A stretch of DNA of 64,000 nucleotides from Vagococcus fluvialis bH819. Lineage in GTDB: Bacteria > Bacillota > Bacilli > Lactobacillales > Vagococcaceae. Within the stretch, counting starts at the first letter, position 1. Each line of letters starts with the position of its first letter. The notes under the pieces were generated by a model. The model was not told the origin of the DNA. It did not search any database and worked only from the letters and a program-made list of their open reading frames with translations. The DNA lies in NCBI RefSeq assembly GCF_900163795.1, contig NZ_FWFD01000009.1, positions 124,001 through 188,000 on the forward strand. The letters are read 5' to 3'. The position numbers and the translations under genes are program-made. Below are positions 57,716-64,000 of the stretch, piece by piece.

Positions 57716-60480
57716 ATGAATAAGCAATGGGTTAAGTTAATATGCGTTGGTGCTTTATTAAGTTTAAGTTCTGTCAATACTCTAGCTACAGCTAGTGCAT
57801 CTACAACAAACAGTACAATAACAGATATCACAAAATCAACATCAGAATTCGAAAATTCAAGTTCAGAGATTAGCAATACTGCTAGTGTTAATCAAAGTAC
57901 AAATAGTAGTACAAGCGAGGAAACACTCAAAAAATCATTAGAAGAAACAACTTTATCTCCTAAAAAACACGGTATTTTATTAAAAGAAAGCAATTCATAT
58001 TTCGAATCAGCTGAGGATTTAGAAAATAATAAAAATCCGAAAGATTCTCAAATACTCAGTAATCTAATACTTGAGCTAAGCAAAGAAATAGAAACATCAA
58101 CAAAGGAAGTCTATTATTATTTCGAGGCATCTAATGGTGTGACAGGTTTTATTAATCAAACGGATATCCAAAGAACTGAAACAAATCAATATGCCACTAT
58201 TCCAAACTCCACTTCATCAACAATTATTTTTAAAGATATAAAATTAACTGAAACAATTGATCCAGTTTTAATACAACAAAAAACTTTCAAAATACAAGAA
58301 GAAATTACAGTTAAAGAGACAACTTATTTATCTATCTTTAATTCTAAAGACGAACTTATCGGTTTTGTTAATAAATCAGAGGTTTCACTTTCTGAAACTC
58401 CTCAAGGTAGCTATCAGCCACTTGAAAAATACATAAATATCACTAATAACAATCAAGATATTTACCAAAATTTTAATTTTGATAAAAAAATAACACTTCA
58501 AATTTTTTAAATAAAACTCTTTTTGCTAAAGGTATCTACTATCATTACAATGGAGAAAATTACCTCTCAGTTTTTGATCAAAATCAGAAATGGGTTGGTT
58601 ATATCAAAGAAAAAGATACCCTTAAATCTGATGGTAAACAAGGTAATTACGTTTCATACGGTAAATACATAACTCTAACAAAAAAAAATTATGATTTGTG
58701 GAATAATTTTAATTGGACACCTAAATCTAAATCTGATAAACATATGAAACAAACTTTGCTTGCTAAGGGAATTTATAATAATTTTAACGGGGAGCGATAC
58801 CTTTCTGTTTATAATAACGAAAATCGCTGGCTTGGCTATATCAATGAAAAAGCAACTTCTTTAGCTGATGGACAACAGGGAACATATCACTCATATGACA
58901 AGTATATTACGATTAAAAGTAAAAATTATGATTTATGGAATAGTTTTTCATGGAATCAACGAGGTCATAGTTCTACATACTACGGTAATACTTACAAAGC
59001 TCGAGGCATTTATTATCACTTTAACGGTAATAAATATCTAAGTGTTTATGATAATAAAGGTAAATGGATGGGTTACCTTAACGAAACAGGAGCAAGTGTT
59101 AAAAATTCTCCTGAAGGATCTTACCAAAAATTCAACAAATACGTTTCTATAACAACAAGTAATTACGATCTCTGGCAAAATTTTAATTGGAAAAAGAAAA
59201 ATACTACAGGTAACTACCGTAATCAAACGACATATGCAAAAGGAATGTATAAACATTACAATGGTAGCACATACTATTCACTTTTTAATAACAAAAATCA
59301 ATGGTTAGGTTATGTAAATAAGAATGGTGTCTCACTTGCAGAAGGACCACAAGGCATTTATCACTCTCTTTGGGAAGACACTACTTTTTCATATAGCAAT
59401 TATTCTGTCTGGCGTGATTTCAATTGGAGTAAGCAAAATACAACGGACACTGTGAAAGGCAAAACTTTAACAGCTCGAGGTATTTATTATCATTATAACG
59501 GCTCAAGCTATTACACCATCTACAATAAAAATAAATGGATTGGTTATATTAATACAGATGCTGCTCAAAATTATGATATGAATAAACTGATTCCTAATAC
59601 AGAAAGTTTACTGGCAGTCCACCAAATAGTTTGTCAAAAAATATTAGACACATCTTCAAAACCAAGTAATATTATTGATAAGGTTTTAAACATGTCGGTA
59701 ATTAGCCGGAGTCAGATAAAATTTAAAGATAATCATTTTGTTGTATCATTAAAAGGACGTGGACTTGGTGTTGAAGAAGTTAAATTAACACCTAAAGAAA
59801 TTGCTCCTGCTGTCAACTATCACCTTTTACCTGAAAAACAAATAAAAGGAGCTATTCCTAAACTTAATAAAAATAAAAAATACGTTGCGTTGACTTTTGA
59901 TGATGGGCCAAATCCCATAACAACTCCACAACTCTTAAATATTTTAAAATCTAAAAATGTCAAAGCTAGCTTTTTTATGGTTGGTAATGGGGTCAATGCT
60001 TATCCAAACGTCGCAAAAAGAGTTAGTAACGAAGGACATCAAATTGGAAGCCACAGTTATTCTCATCCACAATTAACAAGTTTATCGAGCTCTCAAGTTC
60101 AAAGTCAAATGCGTCAAACAGATAAAGCTATTTATTACGCTACAGGTAAGTTACCTAAAACTTTCAGACCACCTTATGGAGCTATCAACTACAATGTTTC
60201 AACTCTAGTTTCTAAACCTGCTATCATGTGGAGTATTGATACTCGAGATTGGGAATCTCGAAACCCATACATGATTAACAGCGTAGTAAATAATAATATT
60301 CATAATGGTGCTATCATTCTTTTACATGATATCCATCAACCTTCAGTCAACTCAGTTTCTGAAATGATTGATAACTTACGACGAAAAGGTTATACTTTCG
60401 TAACAATTGATGAACTTTATGAAATGCAAGAAAGACCCCTACACGGTTACTATAGCCAAACAAATAGTATTAAATATTAA
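57716..60480 (+). pseudogene. Secreted GW-repeat polysaccharide deacetylase (peptidoglycan deacetylase-like), frameshifted
   Basis: Two frames form one broken gene. ATG 57716 follows AAAGGAGG and starts a signal peptide (cleavage near ASA), then a Ser/Thr-rich stretch and about seven GW/SH3-like modules of roughly 80 residues (KGIYYHYNG, YLSVYDNKGKW, GYINE). The first frame stops at 58510. The second frame continues without a stop from just after the A7 tract and ends in a NodB deacetylase domain with all motifs: TFDDGPN, SHSYSH, RPPYG, SIDTRDW and LLHDIH. Adding one A at 58484-58490 rejoins the module exactly. The intact 920-residue enzyme would bind teichoic acids through GW modules and deacetylate peptidoglycan. 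Phase variation, recent loss or a sequencing error are all possible. Confidence 0.85.
58484..58490 (+). repeat. Seven-A tract at the frameshift of the GW-repeat deacetylase gene
   Basis: The tract follows GAT and precedes TAACAC. With eight A the frame reads FDKKNNTSNFLNKTLFAKG, which aligns with FNWKKKNTTGNYRNQTTYAKG of a downstream module. With seven A the ribosome reaches a stop 20 bases later. Such tracts can gain or lose one base by slipped-strand mispairing. Confidence 0.8.
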
Positions 60481-60485
60481 ATTAA

Positions 60486-60523
60486 AAACAACAGGCTGCC
60501 TCAAATGCTAGCCTGTTGTTTTT
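60486..60523 (+). terminator. Terminator after the deacetylase gene
   Basis: A 12-bp stem AAACAACAGGCT / AGCCTGTTGTTT with a 12-base loop and a T-rich tail. Confidence 0.9.
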
Positions 60524-60626
60524 AGTTTAAATGTTTTTATCTGGAGATAAAATATTTTTTCTCTTCTCTATTACTTTTCACAACCGCTTTAGGTTTACAT
60601 AACATTTTTATAAGATTCATCTGAAT

Positions 60627-60666
60627 ATAAAAAAACTGTAGACCCCATGGTTAGTCTACAGTTTTT
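60627..60666 (-). terminator. Terminator after rpmF
   Basis: On the minus strand a 13-bp stem AAAAACTGTAGAC / GTCTACAGTTTTT with a 10-base loop and a T-rich tail, about 20 bases after the rpmF stop codon. Confidence 0.92.
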
Positions 60667-60685
60667 ACATTTTCACAAAAATGTT

Positions 60686-60865
60686 TTATGCTTCTTTTGT
60701 CATAACGTTTTTTCCATCATAATGACCACAAGAAGGACATACATGATGACTTTTTCTCATTTCGCCACAGTTTGAACAAGCTGTTAAACCTGGGGCTGAC
60801 AATTTGTAATGAGTACGACGTCTTGCTTTTTTAGCTTTTGACGTTTTTCTAGCTGGTACTGCCAT
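60686..60865 (-). CDS. rpmF: 50S ribosomal protein L32
   Basis: A 59-residue ribosomal protein beginning [18 protein letters not shown], which is canonical for bL32. It is the zinc-binding form, with four cysteines in two pairs (CSNCGEMRK and [12 protein letters not shown]). AGGGAGGTG precedes the ATG. It follows yceD, the usual bacterial arrangement, with a weak hairpin and T-run (about 60886-60912) in the 59-base gap that could adjust expression. A strong terminator follows. Confidence 0.97.
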   Translation of the reverse strand: MAVPARKTSKAKKARRRTHYKLSAPGLTACSNCGEMRKSHHVCPSCGHYDGKNVMTKEA

Positions 60866-60924
60866 AGTTGTTACACCTCCCTAAACAATAAAAAACGTGT
60901 TATAAAAACACATATATTCCAATC

Positions 60925-61491
60925 TTACTCATCATCTTTTGTTACAAGTAACTCAGATAGTTTTGCAAGACGAGGATCAATCTTAGTTTCTGAATCTATA
61001 CTTTCCGCAAAAGCGATGTCTTCTTCAGATAAAACTTGCCAAAAATCTCCTTTTGGAAGTTCTAATGTGCTTTGTTCCTCTTCAGCAGTTAAAACCTGTA
61101 ATGGTAGGTTAAGCAATATATAATCCTCTACTGCCTCAGTTAAATCAATCAAATCTTTTTCTAAAGGTATGATTAATTCTTTTTCCTCATCACTTATATC
61201 TTTTAATGCTTCAATCTGAGAATCTGTCATATATTCCTCATCAATTACTAAAGACAACGGAACTTCTACAGGTTCTAATGAACGAGATGAAGGTAAAGTA
61301 ATCACAGTCTCTACTGTAAAATGAGCGAGATAACCTAATTTATCTACTTGAATAAATCCTTCAACTAAAACAGCTTCCAAATCTAAGATAAATGGTTCTC
61401 TTGTTTGTAAAGATTCTTTTAGATTTAATGCTTCTTTAAAATCCACTTGACTATTCTTGAATTTGTTTAATTCAGCCAATGCCCACTTCAT
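60925..61491 (-). CDS. yceD: YceD/DUF177 family protein (large ribosomal RNA accumulation)
   Basis: A 188-residue acidic cytoplasmic protein of the DUF177 family. It begins KWALAELNKFKNSQVDFKE and ends with DPRLAKLSELL, the conserved C-terminal segment. Plant and E. coli members are needed for normal 23S rRNA levels. It lies directly upstream of rpmF, as in most bacteria, behind a near-consensus promoter. AAGGGGTG is its ribosome binding site. Confidence 0.93.
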   Translation of the reverse strand: MKWALAELNKFKNSQVDFKEALNLKESLQTREPFILDLEAVLVEGFIQVDKLGYLAHFTVETVITLPSSRSLEPVEVPLSLVIDEEYMTDSQIEALKDISDEEKELIIPLEKDLIDLTEAVEDYILLNLPLQVLTAEEEQSTLELPKGDFWQVLSEEDIAFAESIDSETKIDPRLAKLSELLVTKDDE

Positions 61492-61518
61492 TCAATCACC
61501 CCTTAAGCAACAAAAATA

Positions 61519-61547
61519 ATTATACTAGTCCGCAATCCCTTTGTCAA
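61519..61547 (-). promoter_or_regulatory. Promoter of yceD-rpmF
   Basis: Minus-strand perfect consensus TTGACA and TATAAT boxes with a 17-base spacer, about 28 bases before the yceD start. Such strength fits a ribosomal protein operon. Confidence 0.93.
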
Positions 61548-61578
61548 TCAGTTTCACCTTGTTTTCAGCAAACTTTTC

Positions 61579-62511
61579 CTACTCGGTTATCCGTCTATTT
61601 TCACCAATCATATTGATCTCTTTTGTTAGATATCTCACACGTTCCATAATTCTTTTAGCTTTCAACGGCTCCTCTTCTCCACGTTGTGTAACACGTAAAT
61701 GCTCTTCTTCTAGTTGCTTCATATTGAAATTAGAAGAAAAGAATGTTGGCAGTTGTTCTTGCATCCGGTACTGTAAAATTACTCCTAAAATATCATCTCG
61801 TATCCAGCTACTCATTGAATCTGCTCCGATATCATCTATCATTAATACCTGAGCTTTTTTAACCATATCTAGTTTTTCACCCACAGTATCTTTTTGAATT
61901 GACTGCTTCATTTCCACAGCAAAAGTCGGAAAGTGTACTAACGTAGTTTGAAAACCTTTCTCCGCTAACGTATTGGCAACAGCCCCTAAAAGATACGTTT
62001 TTCCCACGCCAAACGTTCCTTGAAGGTACAATCCTTGATGGAATGACTTTGGTGAATCTTCAAAATTATTAATAAATTTAATCGCTTCTAAAAAGGCTTC
62101 TTTACGTTCTAAGTCAATTTCAAAATAATCCATCCTAGCATCTCTAATGTCTTTTGGCATATCCATTGCTTTCACTCTGTTTCTAATTACCGCTTGCTCT
62201 TTTTGTTTAATTAAACTTTCTGTTGGTACATAAGTCACGTCTATGAAATGAAAATTCATAAATAGACGCGGTTCATAGCCGGGCGCAATCATTGTAGCAT
62301 CTTTCAATTCGAATTTCTTTTTTTCTTGAACGAATTCATACAATTTCGCATAGCTTTTTACAATATCATCATCCGTTAATTTTTCACGATTATCTTGGAT
62401 AAATGTTTGAACATCTGGATCATTCATAACATCTTCCATTAATTGATCTAGTTTCCCTGTAAAATTTTTAGCTTTTAATGCTTTATCAATTCCTTTTCCA
62501 ATATTTTCCAT
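61579..62511 (-). CDS. dnaI: Primosomal protein DnaI (helicase loader)
   Basis: A 310-residue AAA+ ATPase that loads the replicative helicase DnaC. The N-terminal 100 residues are the helicase-interacting part; Walker A GTFGVGKT is at residues 165-172 and Walker B VLMIDDIGAD near 226. The arginine finger region is near SSNFNMKQLEEE. Its start shares one base with the dnaB stop. A 32-base gap to the yceD promoter follows its stop, with no clear terminator. Confidence 0.95.
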   Translation of the reverse strand: MENIGKGIDKALKAKNFTGKLDQLMEDVMNDPDVQTFIQDNREKLTDDDIVKSYAKLYEFVQEKKKFELKDATMIAPGYEPRLFMNFHFIDVTYVPTESLIKQKEQAVIRNRVKAMDMPKDIRDARMDYFEIDLERKEAFLEAIKFINNFEDSPKSFHQGLYLQGTFGVGKTYLLGAVANTLAEKGFQTTLVHFPTFAVEMKQSIQKDTVGEKLDMVKKAQVLMIDDIGADSMSSWIRDDILGVILQYRMQEQLPTFFSSNFNMKQLEEEHLRVTQRGEEEPLKAKRIMERVRYLTKEINMIGENRRITE

Positions 62512-63929
62512 TAATTGTCACCTTCTTTTGGCTTATTCGTTAATTTTTTTAGTTGCTCTTGAAAAAATGCTTCTTCATCTTTAGAAAGTGGTGTATTTTT
62601 TTTATTATTTTCTTCTCTTGCCCAATCTGGTAACGTTTCTTTTCTTTGATTTTGATTGATATATGTTGTTTTCTTTTTTTGTTTTGGTTTTTCTCTTTCT
62701 CTCTGAAGATTTTGCACTTGCTTCACTGCATCTTCCGGTGAAAAAATTTTCTTCTGTGCCCAGTCATTAGCAATTGACATAACTAAGCTTTGAACAATAG
62801 AAGGCTTTCCCTGAACAACAAGTGTATAATGGATAATTACATTTATTACTGCATCAGGCAAACCTGACTGAGTTTTCAAATTTTCAATTGTTTGACTCTC
62901 ACTAAAACTTACAAAGCCGCCCTTTTGTTTTTTTATAGCTTTTAAAAAAACAAGAGGAGGAATTGTTTCACATGAGTTGATCACTGCAATTTCTTGATCT
63001 GTAAAACCGGTTAAACGTAACGAATTTTTTCTGAGTTGTTCTTTTTCAGTTTCTGTCAAAGAGCGCTTAACAGTATCTTTTTGATTATTTTGAACAGTTT
63101 CTTGTTTTTTTCTACTGTGATACCCTTTATAGACAGACTGCTTAAAGTCCTTTTCAATCACTCGATTGCTAACATAATCAACTGATTGTTTAATATAATC
63201 GAACATTTCAAGTTCGTTAATACCGTAGAGTTGATGGAACAATTCAATCGTTCTTTTTAATTCAACTTCTATTTGATTTTGTTCAATATGCAAATTTTCA
63301 ATTAAACTATTAAAAAAAAGCCAATCAAATGATTTGGTAATTATGTTAAGTTCTTCCACTTTTACTTTAGGCGTCACAACTTCTTTAATTTTGATTAATT
63401 CTTCTTCTTTATTCTTTAATCTTGAAGAAACAGAATTAAAGACATCTGTAAAAGATTTAGTCACCTCAATATAATCTCCCATATCCTCCGTAGAATAATC
63501 AAATAAATGGCCTAATTCCTCTGCCTTTTGATATCCTACTTTCTCGATTAATAAAAGTGAAAGTATGTCATCATGTAAAAAGACACTTGGTTCTAACGGT
63601 GGTTGGATAATGTAAATAAAATGACTTTCATTGTCTAATTTTTTGACAAAACTTTTTAACAAGCCAACTGCTTCTAATTTTTCTCGAGCTAAATAAAAAT
63701 TAGGAATTCCAATATCTAATTGATTCAACAAAACACTATGTTGCTGATTTTTTTGATTTTTCCCGATTTTATCCTCTACCAGTAATGCATTAATTAATGA
63801 CCAACCATCCATACCGATAATTGGTTGATATAACATGCTTAAAACGACATAATCCGTTTCAGAAATATATTGTGCTTTCTTTACAGAAAACTTATCTTTT
63901 GGTTTTAATTTTGACCATGCTTCGTTCAC
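62511..63929 (-). CDS. dnaB: Replication initiation and membrane attachment protein DnaB
   Basis: A 472-residue Firmicutes DnaB, the membrane-associated helicase loader, unrelated to E. coli DnaB helicase. It has an N-terminal winged-helix region (YVVLSMLYQPIIGMDGWSL near residue 27) and DnaB/DnaD DDBH2-type helical domains (near 300-420). The end is charged (REKPKQKKKTTYINQ). Start is a GTG with GAGAG about 12 bases upstream. It is followed by dnaI with a one-base overlap and preceded by the end of nrdR, the usual order. Confidence 0.92.
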   Translation of the reverse strand: MNEAWSKLKPKDKFSVKKAQYISETDYVVLSMLYQPIIGMDGWSLINALLVEDKIGKNQKNQQHSVLLNQLDIGIPNFYLAREKLEAVGLLKSFVKKLDNESHFIYIIQPPLEPSVFLHDDILSLLLIEKVGYQKAEELGHLFDYSTEDMGDYIEVTKSFTDVFNSVSSRLKNKEEELIKIKEVVTPKVKVEELNIITKSFDWLFFNSLIENLHIEQNQIEVELKRTIELFHQLYGINELEMFDYIKQSVDYVSNRVIEKDFKQSVYKGYHSRKKQETVQNNQKDTVKRSLTETEKEQLRKNSLRLTGFTDQEIAVINSCETIPPLVFLKAIKKQKGGFVSFSESQTIENLKTQSGLPDAVINVIIHYTLVVQGKPSIVQSLVMSIANDWAQKKIFSPEDAVKQVQNLQREREKPKQKKKTTYINQNQRKETLPDWAREENNKKNTPLSKDEEAFFQEQLKKLTNKPKEGDN

Positions 63930-63948
63930 TGGTATCGCTCACTCTCTT

Positions 63949-64000
63949 TTATTTGTTTTCCTTATCAATCACTTCTTGTAGTTCTTCAAGGAAAACGCTC
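63949..64000 (-). CDS. nrdR: C-terminal end of NrdR-like transcriptional repressor (cut by window edge)
   Basis: Only the last 16 codons are visible: SVFLEELQEVIDKENK and a TAA stop. The FLEEL helix is typical of the NrdR C-terminus, and nrdR is the usual gene upstream of dnaB-dnaI in Firmicutes. NrdR is a zinc and ATP-cone repressor of ribonucleotide reductase genes. The call depends mainly on gene order. Confidence 0.6.
   Translation of the reverse strand, partial: SVFLEELQEVIDKENK

Noticed and set aside
58511-60480. Two separate genes in the deacetylase region
   Set aside because: The second frame opens in the middle of a GW module without a ribosome binding site or signal peptide, and one added base restores the module.

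Overview
The window is a chromosomal segment of a low-GC Gram-positive coccus of the order Lactobacillales, most likely an enterococcal relative such as Vagococcus. The basis is strong A+T richness, consensus SigA-type promoters and AGGAGG ribosome binding sites, MapZ and RqcH, a GlgC/GlgD glycogen operon, a PyrR-regulated pyrimidine operon, pyruvate formate-lyase, topoisomerase IV, and the Firmicutes primosome genes dnaB-dnaI. The genus is inferred from protein style only; no rRNA gene lies in the window. I saw no tRNA, rRNA, CRISPR array, prophage or insertion sequence.

Layout: (1) 1-4140, minus strand: an edge-truncated GNAT acetyltransferase, a VanZ-like protein and a TrpXYZ-type ABC transporter preceded by a promoter, a 23-residue leader peptide with two Trp codons, and two tandem terminators with alternative pairings. 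(2) 4149-11213: a membrane-anchored unknown, then mapZ, rqcH, a membrane-anchored beta-propeller-like protein and an APC permease. (3) 11376-12835: a cold-shock gene whose ribosome binding site can pair with its own leader, a YfbR-like HD phosphohydrolase and a PsiE-like protein. (4) 12907-22897: the glycogen operon glgB-glgC-glgD-glgA-glgP-GH13 amylase. (5) 23282-35937: the pyrimidine operon pyrR-pyrP-pyrB-pyrC-carA-carB-pyrK-pyrD-pyrF-pyrE with its own promoter, two PyrR attenuators, and rluD upstream.

(6) 36023-43383: a thioredoxin-like gene pair, an unknown gene after ppaC, ppaC, a GNAT gene, a paired SMR guanidinium exporter under a guanidine-I riboswitch, and pflA/pflB. (7) 43752-48225: parE-parC, preceded by a short promoter-terminator unit. 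(8) 48549-50374: an MFS transporter and a pentapeptide-repeat protein. (9) 50431-55506: a PhnDCEE-type ABC transporter with a cytosolic 5'-nucleotidase-like enzyme. (10) 55805-57606: an autoregulated-looking PadR/DUF1700/small membrane protein operon, then plsY. (11) 57716-60480: a secreted GW-repeat peptidoglycan deacetylase broken by one base in a seven-A tract. (12) 60686-64000: rpmF, yceD, dnaI, dnaB and the tail of nrdR.

RNA-level control is unusually well represented: a Trp leader-peptide attenuator, two PyrR attenuators, a guanidine riboswitch, a cold-shock leader and several intra-operon hairpins. The Trp leader and the A-tract frameshift are the observations most worth following up.
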